NCBI RefSeq assembly: GCF_000633635.1
Contig: NZ_AYPQ01000001.1
Coordinates: 424-64,423 of the forward strand
Source of the DNA: Enterococcus crotali
GTDB lineage: Bacteria > Bacillota > Bacilli > Lactobacillales > Enterococcaceae
Direction of reading: 5' to 3'
Length of the DNA: 64,000 nt
Below, piece by piece: positions 8,565-19,026 of the stretch. Below the pieces are notes generated by a model. That model was given only the letters and a program-made list of their open reading frames with translations. It made no database searches and had not been told where the DNA came from. The position numbers were made by a program, and so were the translations under genes. The number at the start of each line of letters is the position of its first letter. Position 1 is the stretch's first letter.

Positions 8565-9080
8565 ATGGTTGTTTTTATCGCAGGTATGACCGGTGTCTTG
8601 ATTGGTGCAGTGATTGTATCAGTTGGTGTTGCGTTACGTGTAACATATGAAGAACGAAAAGCAGTACGTTATCGAGAATTAGAAAATTTCGTCAAAGAGA
8701 TAGAAACACTGAATCTTTTGAACAAGAAAATTAATGAGATTCTGCAGAAAAGAGATATTTATGTAGATAAATCCGTGAATTTTATCTCAATGGATGACTG
8801 TTATATCAGCATTGATGATTTTATCTATTTAGAATCGTTTTCAGCTCAAAATAATTTCTATTTGCCTACATATTTGATTGAAGAGTTTTTCAAAAAGATT
8901 GCCCATAGAAAGGTGATCCTGACTCCTGATGAAGTGATTTCAATGGGAGGAAGCACCTATAAAGGCGGTCGAGTTATCTTAGAAAGCTTCTCAGAAGAGC
9001 TACTTTCGATCATTGAAGATAAGAAAAGACAAATGAAACGTTTAACACATAAGCCCCTCTATTACTTCCAAAAAGGCTAA
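8565..9080 (+). CDS. small membrane-anchored protein of unknown function
   Basis: 171 aa starting at ATG 8565 after AAAGGGTGAGGG; an upstream ATG at 8511 lies inside the promoter. Residues 1-24 form one transmembrane helix with small residues (AGMTGVLIGAVIVSVGVAL). The rest is soluble and charged, with a helical stretch, a tyrosine-rich middle (YISIDDFIYLESF) and a basic C-terminus. The protein is probably bound to the inner face of the membrane. I do not recognise a family. It is a single-gene unit between its own promoter and a strong terminator. Confidence 0.75.
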   Translation: MVVFIAGMTGVLIGAVIVSVGVALRVTYEERKAVRYRELENFVKEIETLNLLNKKINEILQKRDIYVDKSVNFISMDDCYISIDDFIYLESFSAQNNFYLPTYLIEEFFKKIAHRKVILTPDEVISMGGSTYKGGRVILESFSEELLSIIEDKKRQMKRLTHKPLYYFQKG

Positions 9081-9091
9081 GACACTCGAAT

Positions 9092-9131
9092 AACGACTGC
9101 TCACGCAATAATGAGCAGTCGTTTTTTTTTG
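9092..9131 (+). terminator. rho-independent terminator
   Basis: AACGACTGCTCA (9092-9103) pairs perfectly with TGAGCAGTCGTT (9112-9123) and is followed by a T-run to about 9130. Confidence 0.9.
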
Positions 9132-9263
9132 ATTTAATTTGATGAGAAAATATTAGGAAATAATTTGGACTTAAAAAGGGAAATCAACTTTTGAAACCGC
9201 TTCACTTCAATTGCAACGAAAATGAAAAACAATAAGTAAGAAAGGAAATACAAACGTTTTTAG

Positions 9264-9278
9264 AATTTTCTGAATCTT
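9264..9278 (+). promoter_or_regulatory. candidate CodY box upstream of ilv operon
   Basis: AATTTTCTGAATCTT matches 13 of 15 positions of the CodY consensus AATTTTCWGAAAATT. It lies 15 bp upstream of the -35 box. CodY represses ilv genes in many Firmicutes when branched-chain amino acids and GTP are plentiful. Confidence 0.7.
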
Positions 9279-9292
9279 TTTACCAAATTTTA

Positions 9293-9321
9293 TTGACATT
9301 CTCATTTATTAGGTTTATAGT
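9293..9321 (+). promoter_or_regulatory. ilv operon promoter
   Basis: A perfect TTGACA (9293-9298), a 17-bp spacer and TATAGT (9316-9321). Transcription would start near 9328, giving a leader of about 315 nt before ilvD. Confidence 0.85.
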
Positions 9322-9391
9322 TAACAAAAGCTTTTATTTATCACATGCTATTTTAATCTTTATAGATTTTTTAAAAGAGGAGACCATTGCC

Positions 9392-9445
9392 ATGAAAAAG
9401 ACAAACAATCACGTATTAGTCATTATTTTATCGTGTAGGACTTAG
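9392..9445 (+). CDS. ilv leader peptide (attenuation control)
   Basis: A 17-residue open frame, MKKTNNHVLVIILSCRT, with AAAGAGGAGA before its ATG. Six consecutive codons encode Val-Leu-Val-Ile-Ile-Leu, the three end products of the pathway. The stop codon abuts a pairing region, and a terminator follows 60 bp later. Ribosome stalling at these codons when branched-chain amino-acyl tRNAs are scarce would favour read-through. Such leader peptides are known for ilv/leu operons in enterobacteria and Lactococcus; this one is identified from sequence alone. Confidence 0.85.
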   Translation: MKKTNNHVLVIILSCRT

Positions 9446-9542
9446 AACACTGAGAAATTTCGCAGATGTTAGAGTCCTGTTTGTCTTTGGTAAATGGGGG
9501 TCTTACTAAAGCATCCCATTCAATCGATGGGGTGCTTTTTTT
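9437..9542 (+). promoter_or_regulatory. ilv transcription attenuator
   Basis: AGGACT (9437-9442), overlapping the end of the leader-peptide frame, can pair with AGTCCT (9473-9478) as a pause hairpin. The terminator pairs AAAGCATCCCAT (9508-9519) with ATGGGGTGCTTT (9527-9538) and runs into a T-tract to 9542. ATGGG at 9494-9498 can instead pair with CCCAT at 9515-9519, which would break the terminator. The alternatives fit peptide-dependent attenuation. No T-box motif is seen. Confidence 0.75.
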
Positions 9543-9642
9543 GTAGAAAGTATTGTAAAGAGGCGAGCAGAATAAATAAGAAAACGAAACAGAGGAATTA
9601 GAACTAGTTCTTCTAGAAACGACTGAATTGGAGTGGATGAAA

Positions 9643-11334
9643 ATGCGTAGTGATCAAATAAAAAAAGGAATTGAAGCAGCACCGGCCAGAAGTTTGCTTT
9701 ATGCGACAGGTCAGGTGAAAAATGCCAAAGATATGCAAAAGCCGTTTATAGCAATTTGTAATTCTTATATCGATATTGTGCCAGGTCATGTGCATTTAAG
9801 AGAATTAGCCGATGTTGCCAAAGAAGCAATCCGTGAAGCTGGAGGTATTCCTTTTGAGTTCAATACGATTGGGGTAGATGATGGAATTGCTATGGGGCAC
9901 ATAGGGATGCGTTACTCATTACCTAGTAGAGAGATCATTGCGGATGCAGCAGAGACGGTAATCAATGCTCATTGGTTTGACGGTGTCTTCTACATACCAA
10001 ACTGTGACAAAATCACTCCAGGCATGTTGATGGCCAGCGTTCGAACGAATGTCCCTGCAATCTTTTGTTCAGGTGGACCGATGAAAGCGGGTGTTGATCC
10101 AAGGGGTCATACAACGACACTATCTAATATGTTCGAAGCTGTCGGCACATTTAAAGAAGGCAAAATGACTGAAGAAGAATTTAACTTTATGGAACAAAAT
10201 GCTTGTCCAACTTGCGGCTCATGTGCAGGTATGTTCACAGCCAATTCCATGAATTGTTTGATGGAAGTTTTAGGGATGGCTTTACCGGGGAATGGAACGA
10301 TTTTAGCGGTGTCAGACGAGCGAAGAGAACTCGTTAGAAAATCAGCATTTCATTTGATGGACTTGGTCAAAAACCAAGTCAAACCAAGAGATATCATTAC
10401 TAAAGAAGCAATCGATGATGCTTTTGCATTAGATATGGCAATGGGCGGTTCAACTAATACAGTCTTGCATACCTTGGCAATTGCAAATGAAGCGGAGATT
10501 GATTACAACTTAGAAGAAGTTAATGCAATCGCTGAGCGAGTTCCATACCTATCGAAAATTGCGCCATCTTCTGCTTATTCCATGCATGATGTTCATGAAG
10601 CAGGTGGTGTTCCAGCAATCATGAAAGAGTTAGTAGACTTAGGGGATGCGATCCATCCAGACCGCATCACAGTAACTGGAAAAACGATTCGTGAAAATGT
10701 TCAGGATGCTGTGATCAAAAATGAAGAAGTGATTCATCCAAAAGAAAATCCATACAGCCCAGTTGGTGGTTTGTCTATTTTATATGGAAACATTGCACCA
10801 AAAGGCAGTGTGATCAAAGTTGGCGGAGTAGACCCATCAATCAAAAAATTTGTAGGGAAAGCGATTTGTTTCAGTTCTCATGATGAAGCCGTAGCTGCAA
10901 TTGATGATCATACTGTAAAAAAAGGTCATGTTGTTGTGATTCGTTATGAAGGACCAAAAGGTGGACCAGGTATGCCAGAAATGTTGGCACCAACGTCTAG
11001 TATTGTTGGGCGAGGTTTAGGCAAAGACGTTGCTCTGATTACAGATGGTCGTTTCTCAGGAGCGACCCGGGGAATCGCAGTAGGACATATTTCGCCAGAA
11101 GCAGCCGCTGGAGGCCCGATCGCATTGGTTCAAGATGGGGATGAAATCGAAATTGATTTAGTCAATCGAACATTAGAATTACATGTTTCAGATGAAGAGT
11201 TGGCTAAAAGAAATGACCAATTGCCGAAATTCAAAGCGAAAGTAAAAACAGGATACTTAGCTCGATATACGGCACTGGTAACATCTGCTCACACAGGAGG
11301 AATCATGCAGATTCCAGAAGACTTGCTAGACTAG
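9643..11334 (+). CDS. ilvD: dihydroxy-acid dehydratase
   Basis: 563 aa from ATG 9643, with GGAG 9 bp upstream; ATG 9637 lies too close to the ribosome site. It dehydrates dihydroxy-isovalerate and dihydroxy-methylvalerate, the third step of valine/isoleucine synthesis. The iron-sulphur cysteines are visible in [10 protein letters not shown] and [18 protein letters not shown]. ilvB follows after 13 bp. It is the first gene of the ilvD-B-N-C-A operon, directly after the attenuator. Confidence 0.96.
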   Translation: MRSDQIKKGIEAAPARSLLYATGQVKNAKDMQKPFIAICNSYIDIVPGHVHLRELADVAKEAIREAGGIPFEFNTIGVDDGIAMGHIGMRYSLPSREIIADAAETVINAHWFDGVFYIPNCDKITPGMLMASVRTNVPAIFCSGGPMKAGVDPRGHTTTLSNMFEAVGTFKEGKMTEEEFNFMEQNACPTCGSCAGMFTANSMNCLMEVLGMALPGNGTILAVSDERRELVRKSAFHLMDLVKNQVKPRDIITKEAIDDAFALDMAMGGSTNTVLHTLAIANEAEIDYNLEEVNAIAERVPYLSKIAPSSAYSMHDVHEAGGVPAIMKELVDLGDAIHPDRITVTGKTIRENVQDAVIKNEEVIHPKENPYSPVGGLSILYGNIAPKGSVIKVGGVDPSIKKFVGKAICFSSHDEAVAAIDDHTVKKGHVVVIRYEGPKGGPGMPEMLAPTSSIVGRGLGKDVALITDGRFSGATRGIAVGHISPEAAAGGPIALVQDGDEIEIDLVNRTLELHVSDEELAKRNDQLPKFKAKVKTGYLARYTALVTSAHTGGIMQIPEDLLD

Positions 11335-11347
11335 AGGAGGGTAGTTC

Positions 11348-13042
11348 ATGGCAGAACAAGAGAGAAAAATGAAAAATGGTTCAAGGATTTTAATTGATGC
11401 GTTGTTGAAGCAAGAGGTAGAGATGATTTTTGGCTATCCCGGTGGAGCAGTGCTTCCTCTCTATGATGCGTTATATGATGGGGACATTCCACATATTTTA
11501 ACGAGACATGAGCAAGGAGCCGTTCATGCAGCAGAAGGATATGCCAAAGCAACAGGTAAACCAGGAGTTGTCATCGTGACTAGTGGTCCTGGGGCGACAA
11601 ATGCGATCACCGGCATTGCAGATGCAATGAGCGATTCAATACCAATGATTGTTTTCACCGGACAAGTAGTTTCAGATGGAATAGGAAAGGATGCTTTTCA
11701 AGAAGCTGATGTTCTAGGGCTGACAATGCCGATCACCAAAAATAATTACCAGGTTCGGGAGACAAAGGAATTACCGAGGATCATTGAAGAAGCGTTTCAT
11801 ATAGCAACGACAGGCAGAAAAGGTCCTGTGGTGATTGATTTACCAAAAGATATAACCATAATGGAAGCGGCGGTAGATACGGAGGTCAAACTAAACTTAC
11901 CAAGCTATCAGCCTACAGTAAAACCAAATAAGCTTCAAGTGAAAAAACTGATGGATGCTTTAACTGTTGCAAAAAAACCATTGGTATTAGTTGGAGCAGG
12001 AGTCTTGCATGCAGATGCAGGAAAAGAACTAGTGGAATTCATCAACAAATATCAACTACCTGCATTAAGCTCACTACTAGGATTAGGAGCTGTGCCAACA
12101 AATAATGAGCTCTTCTTAGGAATGGGTGGTATGCATGGTTCATTTGCAGCAAATATGGCGTTGACTGATTGCGATTTTTTGATCAACATTGGTTCTCGCT
12201 TTGATGACCGCTTAGCTAGCGCACCTAAAGAATTTGCGCCCAATGCAGTGATTGCTCATGTTGATATCGATCCAGCTGAAATTGGTAAAACGATCGAAAC
12301 ACAAATTCCAATCGTGGCCGATGCTAAAGAAACACTAAAAGAAATGCTTAAAATCGAGGTAACGTGCGTAGATACTACTGATTGGAAGAAGCTGAATCTT
12401 TCACGGAAAAAGCGACATCCATTCAAATATGATAAAGAGCAACAAGCAGAAATCAAACCACAAAAGGTCATTGAATTTATTGGTGAGTTAACAAAAGGCG
12501 AGGCGATTGTTGCAACGGATGTAGGACAGCACCAAATGTGGGCTGCTCAGTTTTATCCATTTAAAAATGAAAAGCAACTTGTGACAAGTGGTGGATTAGG
12601 AACAATGGGATACGGTGTTCCTGCTGCTATCGGAGCAAAACTAGGTTGTCCCGATAAAGAGGTCGTCCTTTTTGTTGGCGATGGTGGATTCCAAATGACG
12701 AACCAAGAGTTAGCTATTTTAAATATATACAATATTCCAATCAAAATCGTGATTTTAAATAATCGCTCATTAGGAATGGTGCGGCAATGGCAAGAAAGTT
12801 TCTTTGACGAACGCCGTTCAGAATCTGTTTTTGAAACGCAGCCTGACTTTGTGAAGATGGCAGAAGCTTATCATATCAAAGGAATTAGAATAGAAGATCC
12901 AAAAACTGTGGAAGCTGAATTGACTGAGGCGTTTAAAGAAACTGGTCCTTTGTTGATCGAAGTCATGGTATCACCAACGGAACATGTATTGCCGATGGTT
13001 CCGGCAGGTAAAGCAAACTATCAAATGCTGGGGGTGGACTAA
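11348..13042 (+). CDS. ilvB: acetolactate synthase, large (catalytic) subunit
   Basis: 564 aa. The thiamine-diphosphate enzyme pattern is complete: HEQGAVHAAEGYAKATG with the catalytic glutamate near the N-terminus, and the GDGGFQMTNQEL to NN cofactor motif in the C-terminal domain. It condenses pyruvate with pyruvate or 2-ketobutyrate. AGAGGAGGG precedes the ATG. The small subunit gene follows one base after the stop, which implies coupled synthesis. Presence of ilvN and ilvC nearby argues for the anabolic enzyme rather than catabolic AlsS. Confidence 0.96.
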   Translation: MAEQERKMKNGSRILIDALLKQEVEMIFGYPGGAVLPLYDALYDGDIPHILTRHEQGAVHAAEGYAKATGKPGVVIVTSGPGATNAITGIADAMSDSIPMIVFTGQVVSDGIGKDAFQEADVLGLTMPITKNNYQVRETKELPRIIEEAFHIATTGRKGPVVIDLPKDITIMEAAVDTEVKLNLPSYQPTVKPNKLQVKKLMDALTVAKKPLVLVGAGVLHADAGKELVEFINKYQLPALSSLLGLGAVPTNNELFLGMGGMHGSFAANMALTDCDFLINIGSRFDDRLASAPKEFAPNAVIAHVDIDPAEIGKTIETQIPIVADAKETLKEMLKIEVTCVDTTDWKKLNLSRKKRHPFKYDKEQQAEIKPQKVIEFIGELTKGEAIVATDVGQHQMWAAQFYPFKNEKQLVTSGGLGTMGYGVPAAIGAKLGCPDKEVVLFVGDGGFQMTNQELAILNIYNIPIKIVILNNRSLGMVRQWQESFFDERRSESVFETQPDFVKMAEAYHIKGIRIEDPKTVEAELTEAFKETGPLLIEVMVSPTEHVLPMVPAGKANYQMLGVD

Positions 13043-13043
13043 A

Positions 13044-13526
13044 ATGAGACGAATCATTACAGCAACCGTCAATAATAATTCCGGTGTCTTAAATCGCTTC
13101 AGTGGTGTACTGACACGCCGACAAGTCAATATTGATAGCATCTCGGTAGGCCCAACAGAATTGGATGAGGTTTCACGGATCACGATTGTTGTCCAAGTGG
13201 CAGATTTAAATGAAAGTGAACAAGTGACCAAACAATTAAACAAGCAAATCGATGTGATCAAAGTTTCCGACATCACAGATGAAGCACATTTAGAAAGAGA
13301 ATTAGCATTAGTCAAAGTCAATGCTCCAGCAGCTGTTCGAGCTGAACTTTTTTCAGTGATCGATCCATTTCGAGCAAATGTCATCGATGTTGGGACACGC
13401 TCTGTTGTGATTCAAGTCACAGGAACTAGTGAAAAAATCAGTGCATTCGTAGATGTCGTTGCGCCTTATGGTATTAAACAATTAGCACGAACAGGCGTTA
13501 CAGGATTTACTAGAGGCAACAACTAA
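13044..13526 (+). CDS. ilvN: acetolactate synthase, small (regulatory) subunit
   Basis: 160 aa from ATG 13044, preceded by GGGGGTGG. The N-terminal ACT domain (RRIITATVNNNSGVLNRFSG) binds valine for feedback control and a second regulatory domain follows, as in full-length IlvN/IlvH. An earlier TTG at 12984 in the same frame lies within ilvB and is unlikely to be used. Confidence 0.95.
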   Translation: MRRIITATVNNNSGVLNRFSGVLTRRQVNIDSISVGPTELDEVSRITIVVQVADLNESEQVTKQLNKQIDVIKVSDITDEAHLERELALVKVNAPAAVRAELFSVIDPFRANVIDVGTRSVVIQVTGTSEKISAFVDVVAPYGIKQLARTGVTGFTRGNN

Positions 13527-14576
<1,050 letters not shown>

Positions 14577-14586
14577 ACTAGTAATT

Positions 14587-14620
14587 AAAGGTTGAGAAAA
14601 GAATATTTTTCTCAACCTTT
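14587..14620 (+). terminator. hairpin between ilvC and ilvA
   Basis: AAAGGTTGAGAAAA pairs with TTTTCTCAACCTTT around a 6-nt loop. There is no long T-tract beyond the stem, so it may act as a partial terminator or a processing/stability hairpin that lowers ilvA expression. Confidence 0.6.
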
Positions 14621-14647
14621 TACATAGTAAGAGGTGAGGGGAATTTG

Positions 14648-15901
14648 GTGAAATTAACAAAAGCAAAAATCGAAGCAGCATATGATGCACTAAGTAATGT
14701 CGTAACAAAGACACCGTTACAATACGATCTATATCTATCTCAGAAATATCAATGTAATGTTTATTTAAAAAGAGAAGATTTACAAAAAGTGCGTTCTTTC
14801 AAATTAAGAGGAGCCTACTATGCAATTAAACAAACTTCTCCAGATAAGCTAAAAAACGGTGTAGTTTGCGCTAGTGCTGGCAATCACGCTCAAGGTGTAG
14901 CTTATACTTGTCATGAAATGAATGTTGCAGCCACTATTTTTATGCCAACAACAACACCACAGCAAAAAATCTCCCAAGTAAAATTTTTTGGAGGAGATGA
15001 AGTAACGGTGCAATTAATTGGTGATACGTTCGATGCATCTGCCAAAGCTGCTAAAGAGTATGCCAAAGCCAATAACAAAGCATTTATTGATCCTTTTAAT
15101 GATTTAAACATTATGGCTGGTCAGGGAACTGTAGCGGTAGAAGTATTTCAAGAAGCAAAGGATTCGGAATTTCAGGTAGATTATTTGTTAGCAGCGATTG
15201 GTGGTGGAGGGTTAGTCAGCGGCGTTTCAGCATATACCAAAAGTGTTAGTCCAACTACAGCTGTCATTGGTGTAGAGCCGCTTGGTGCTCAATCTATGCG
15301 GGCGGCCTTTGATCAAGGAAAACCAGTAATGCTAGATAGTGTGGAAAAATTTGTCGATGGCGCAGCAGTTAAACAAGTTGGAGATTTAACGTACGAGCAT
15401 GCACTTGAATATGTCGACCAATTATTAGCAGTAGACGAAGGGCAAGTTTGTTCCACTATATTAGAATTATATACAAAACAAGCAATCGTTGTAGAGCCAG
15501 CAGGTGCCTTGAGTGTATCTGCATTAGAGCTGATCAAAGACGATATCCGAGGAAAGACTGTTGTTTGCATTATCAGCGGCGGTAATAATGATATCAATCG
15601 CATGGAGGAAATCGAAGAGCGTTCATTGATTTTTGAAGGACTCAAACATTATTTTGTCATCAATTTTCCTCAACGTCCAGGAGCGTTACGAGAGTTCGTG
15701 ACGGATATTTTAGGACCTGATGACGATATTACTCGTTTTGAGTATACAAAAAAAGTCAATCGCGGGACAGGTCCAGTTGTTTTAGGAATTTTATTGAAGA
15801 ATAAAGAAGAATTGCCCAATTTGCTAAATAAAATGGCGCAATTTGACCCTAAATATATTGATTTAAGTGATAATCCTTCCTTATATGCATTACTGGTTTA
15901 A
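14648..15901 (+). CDS. ilvA: threonine dehydratase (biosynthetic)
   Basis: About 417 aa. It converts threonine to 2-ketobutyrate, the entry to isoleucine. The PLP lysine is in RSFKLRGAYYAI, the phosphate-binding loop is GGGGLVSG, and SAGNHAQGVAY is typical. The C-terminal ~80 residues form one ACT-like regulatory domain (YFVINFPQRPGALREFV), as in the short Gram-positive enzymes. Start is uncertain: GTG 14648 has AGGGG 6 bp upstream, TTG 14645 is the alternative. It is the last gene of the ilv operon. Confidence 0.93.
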   Translation: MKLTKAKIEAAYDALSNVVTKTPLQYDLYLSQKYQCNVYLKREDLQKVRSFKLRGAYYAIKQTSPDKLKNGVVCASAGNHAQGVAYTCHEMNVAATIFMPTTTPQQKISQVKFFGGDEVTVQLIGDTFDASAKAAKEYAKANNKAFIDPFNDLNIMAGQGTVAVEVFQEAKDSEFQVDYLLAAIGGGGLVSGVSAYTKSVSPTTAVIGVEPLGAQSMRAAFDQGKPVMLDSVEKFVDGAAVKQVGDLTYEHALEYVDQLLAVDEGQVCSTILELYTKQAIVVEPAGALSVSALELIKDDIRGKTVVCIISGGNNDINRMEEIEERSLIFEGLKHYFVINFPQRPGALREFVTDILGPDDDITRFEYTKKVNRGTGPVVLGILLKNKEELPNLLNKMAQFDPKYIDLSDNPSLYALLV

Positions 15902-15941
15902 AAATGACTGAAAGTATTAAGATTAAAGAGAAATGAATAAT

Positions 15942-15989
15942 AAAGCTAAACAAAAAGTTTTTTATCAACTTTTTGTTTAGCTTTTTTTA
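15942..15989 (+). terminator. ilv operon terminator
   Basis: AAAGCTAAACAAAAAGTT (15942-15959) pairs perfectly with AACTTTTTGTTTAGCTTT and is followed by more T. Confidence 0.9.
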
Positions 15990-16486
15990 TAGCAGATGAT
16001 AACTACATTATATACGAAAAATAGATAAGATCCATTATTTAAAAAAAATAGATTAATTGAAAAAAATGAATAGCTCGATAGACCAAGAAAATCTGAGTCA
16101 AAGACTATTTTATATTTATTAAACTGATTTTAAGTATAAAATAAAAGACGGTAAAAGCCACCTTTTTAGGTCGTTTAGGGCACTTTGATTTTGTCCAGAA
16201 AAAAATATCTAAAATTTGCTTAAAAAAATTAAAAATCAGAGGAAGAGTCCTTGCCATTTAGTAAGAAAGAACGTATATTAAACTTACTACAACAAATCGG
16301 TCAAAAAAAAACAACGACCGTCAAAGAGCATGAGCTAGATAGAAATTTTTTTACACTTCAACAGACCACCTTTTTTGGTCAAACGCGACTTATTTTTTCT
16401 ATCATCTGTCATTTACACATCATGTTTCCTTTGTTAAAAATTACTCGAATTATAAAAAAGAATACTAGTAAAGTTGGAAAATATAA
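15990..16486. other. gap between ilvA terminator and oatA-like gene
   Basis: This 497-bp AT-rich stretch has no clear gene. An open frame from TTG 16251 to 16490 (79 codons) has AGAGGAAGAG upstream and overlaps the next start by ATGA. Its translation is low-complexity with a hydrophobic tail and resembles no family I know. It may be a leader or chance frame. The promoter of the downstream gene should lie here but no good -35/-10 pair stands out. Confidence 0.4.
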
Positions 16487-18355
16487 ATGAATAATAAAAA
16501 AAGATTAGAAAATCGTCGTTATATTACCGGGTTCGATGGGATCCGAACTATTGCGGTTGTCGGCGTGATTCTCTATCATTTGTTCCCTAATATCATGCGC
16601 GGGGGCTATTTAGGCGTCCCTATTTTTTTTGCGGTTTCTGGATATTTGATTACGGATTTACTAAGACAAGAGTGGCTTCAAAATGAAACAATCGATGTTA
16701 AAGGATTTTATATTCGGCGAATGAAACGGCTTTACCCCGGGCTTATTGCCATGCTGGTCGGAGCGTCAGCTTATATTGTGTTTTTTCAAAAAGATTTACT
16801 TAATAACTTACGTAGCGTTTTTGCCAGCAGTGTATTTTATTATAATAATTGGTGGCAGATTTTTAGAGGGTTCTCGTACTTTGATCGATTTACAACGCAA
16901 TCGCCATTCACTCATATTTGGTCACTTGCTGTTGAGGCACAGAATTATTTAATTTGGCCGTTGTTATTTATTGTTCTTAAAAAGTATATAAAACACAGTG
17001 GGAAAATATTTGGATTGATTATGGCACTGGCTGTTAGTTCTGGGATTTTGATGGCAGTATTGTACACACCCGGAGCAGATCCGACAAGAGTGTATTATGG
17101 AACAGATACGAGGTTATTTTCGATATTGATGGGAAGTGGTTTGGCCTTTGTTTGGCCAAGTTTCCGTTTAAAAGAAGAAATTCCAATAAAAGCCAAAACG
17201 CTGTTAAATGGAGTCGGTATTGCATCACTAGCCGTCCTTTTGCTCTCCTTTTTATTTTTAGCAGACCATTTTGCTTTTGTATATTATGGCGGTATGTTTA
17301 TTGTCAGTATTTTCGCAACGTTATTGGTTGCAGTTACTGCTCATCCTGGTGCAGATTTAAATCGTTGGCTGACGAATCCTGTATTTAGCTGGTTTGGAAA
17401 AAGAAGCTACGGCATTTATTTGTATCAATTTCCAGTCATGATTTTTTATGAAGCAAAAATCACAAATTTAAGTGATCATGTACTTTTACATTCATTGATT
17501 GAGATTGTTTTGATTTTAGGTATCAGCGAACTTTCTTATCGGTTTATTGAAAAACCGCTGGGCAAATTCTATTATCAGTATACATGGTTTGCGATCAAAG
17601 ACTTTTTCCGCAAGCCGTGGGTTACAATACCAAAAATAACGGCCTTGATCAGTGTTGTCTTATCTTGTTTTGCTTTGTTTGCTTTGGCTGTGGCCCCTTC
17701 CAATGAAGTTACTGCGCAACAAGAACAACTTCAAAAAAATATCGAAGCTAACAAAAAGAAGGCTGATCAAAGAAAAGCAGAAGAAAAAGCTAAAAATGAA
17801 GGAAAGACAACAGATTCTACCAAGCAGTCTACTGTACCACCACAAGCCAATCTTGATTTGACCCCAGAGGAAATCAAGAAAGCCCAAGGGATGGAGATCA
17901 CGGCCTTTGGTGATTCGGTTGTTTTAGATGCAGCAGCAGGATTACAAGAAATTTTTCCTAAAATGATCGTCGATGGAGAAGTCGGCAGGCAGTTATACAC
18001 GAGCACGCCAACCATCGAAAAACTAGATAAAGAAAAGCTGTTGAAAAAAAATGTTCTTGTTGGACTTGGAACAAATGGATCGTTTACAGAAGCCCAATTT
18101 GATGAATTTATGACGGCAATCGGTTCTAACCGCAATGTTTATTGGATCAATGTTCGAGTTCCGACACGAAGATGGCAAAATGAGGTTAATGGAATGTTGG
18201 AATCGATGAAAAAGAAATATAAAAATTTAGTTGTACTTGATTGGTACGGTTACAGTAATGATCATGAAGAATGGTTTTATGATGATCGTGTTCATCCAAA
18301 TGTGGAGGGACAAGTAAAATATTCAAGTTTTATTGCAAAGCAAGTCTTAAAATAA
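16487..18355 (+). CDS. oatA: OatA-like peptidoglycan O-acetyltransferase
   Basis: 622 aa with two domains. Residues 1-400 form an acyltransferase-3 membrane domain with about ten helices, starting RRYITGFDGIRTIAVVGVILYHL. A charged linker (about 408-450) follows. The C-terminal domain is an extracellular SGNH esterase fold with the catalytic set visible: GDS near 468, GTNG, and DDRVH near the end. This is the architecture of OatA, which acetylates muramic acid and gives lysozyme resistance. Substrate specificity is inferred from architecture. Enterococcus faecalis carries a comparable gene in this chromosomal neighbourhood, as I recall. Confidence 0.85.
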   Translation: MNNKKRLENRRYITGFDGIRTIAVVGVILYHLFPNIMRGGYLGVPIFFAVSGYLITDLLRQEWLQNETIDVKGFYIRRMKRLYPGLIAMLVGASAYIVFFQKDLLNNLRSVFASSVFYYNNWWQIFRGFSYFDRFTTQSPFTHIWSLAVEAQNYLIWPLLFIVLKKYIKHSGKIFGLIMALAVSSGILMAVLYTPGADPTRVYYGTDTRLFSILMGSGLAFVWPSFRLKEEIPIKAKTLLNGVGIASLAVLLLSFLFLADHFAFVYYGGMFIVSIFATLLVAVTAHPGADLNRWLTNPVFSWFGKRSYGIYLYQFPVMIFYEAKITNLSDHVLLHSLIEIVLILGISELSYRFIEKPLGKFYYQYTWFAIKDFFRKPWVTIPKITALISVVLSCFALFALAVAPSNEVTAQQEQLQKNIEANKKKADQRKAEEKAKNEGKTTDSTKQSTVPPQANLDLTPEEIKKAQGMEITAFGDSVVLDAAAGLQEIFPKMIVDGEVGRQLYTSTPTIEKLDKEKLLKKNVLVGLGTNGSFTEAQFDEFMTAIGSNRNVYWINVRVPTRRWQNEVNGMLESMKKKYKNLVVLDWYGYSNDHEEWFYDDRVHPNVEGQVKYSSFIAKQVLK

Positions 18356-18405
18356 TTCTGCAAAAAGAGCAACCGAAGTCTTGTTGCTTATTTTAGACAG
18401 ATTTT

Positions 18406-18453
18406 AGGTGAGTTCCCCCAGTTCGTAGAATGGGGGTTACTCACCTGTTTTTT
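18406..18453 (+). terminator. terminator after oatA
   Basis: AGGTGAGTTCCCCCA (18406-18420) pairs with TGGGGGTTACTCACCT (18431-18446), followed by TGTTTTTT. A weaker hairpin, AGCAAC/GTTGCT, lies just before it. Confidence 0.85.
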
Positions 18454-18473
18454 ATTAAAGAAAAATCCAGAGC

Positions 18474-18995
18474 TTATGACACTATTAACTGGTAGGCAAC
18501 ACGTTCACCATTATCTACAGGGAGCAAAATATCCCCACAATACATGAAACCTGCTTTTTTTATTAATTGTTGCATAGCTATATTTTTGGGATGCGTATCG
18601 ATTCTGATATCAAGATGTTCTTTTAATCTAGCAGCAGTAATCAGAAAATTCATTAAAGTCAATGCCAGACCTTGACCTTGATAACTAGGAGCGAGGGCAA
18701 CACGATGAAGTACAGCATAGTCTCCCGTAGTTTCCTGCCATTGACCGTTTGTGATCTGCTCATAGGGCGCTTCTTTATCTGCTGAAACGATTCCAAGGCC
18801 GGCAATCTGTTGATCAACAATCAATAGATAACATTGCTGACTGGCAATATCTTGCTCTAGCTGTAATTTGTTTGGACCTTCGCCATTTTGCCATTGAGGC
18901 ACTTTATTTTTTTGTAATAGCTGACGAGCAGCCTGAATGATTTCCAATATCTCAGGTAGATCAGTTGTTGTTGCTTTTCTTAAATAGATAGCCAT
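18474..18995 (-). CDS. GNAT-family N-acetyltransferase
   Basis: 173 aa of the GNAT fold. It has an N-terminal LRKATTTDLPEILEII strand-helix and the acetyl-CoA loop in VALAPSYQGQGLALTLM (a Q-x-x-G-x-A-like motif A), then KAGFMYCGDILL near the end. Substrate is not predictable. AGAAAGG lies before the ATG. It is followed, in gene order, by nothing on the same strand before the convergent oatA, and lies 31 bp downstream of the Nudix gene, so the two may be one transcript. Confidence 0.85.
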   Translation of the reverse strand: MAIYLRKATTTDLPEILEIIQAARQLLQKNKVPQWQNGEGPNKLQLEQDIASQQCYLLIVDQQIAGLGIVSADKEAPYEQITNGQWQETTGDYAVLHRVALAPSYQGQGLALTLMNFLITAARLKEHLDIRIDTHPKNIAMQQLIKKAGFMYCGDILLPVDNGERVAYQLIVS

Positions 18996-19026
18996 GATAC
19001 ATACCTTTCTTATGTGAGAGTAATTA

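Noticed and set aside
9421-9545. T-box riboswitch before ilvD
   Set aside because: No AGGGTGGNACCGCG-like T-box sequence is found; the leader peptide and short attenuator explain the region.
16251-16490. 79-codon frame overlapping the oatA start by ATGA
   Set aside because: It starts at TTG, has low-complexity composition and no recognisable domain. The ribosome-like AGAGGAAGAG is suggestive but not enough to call a gene.
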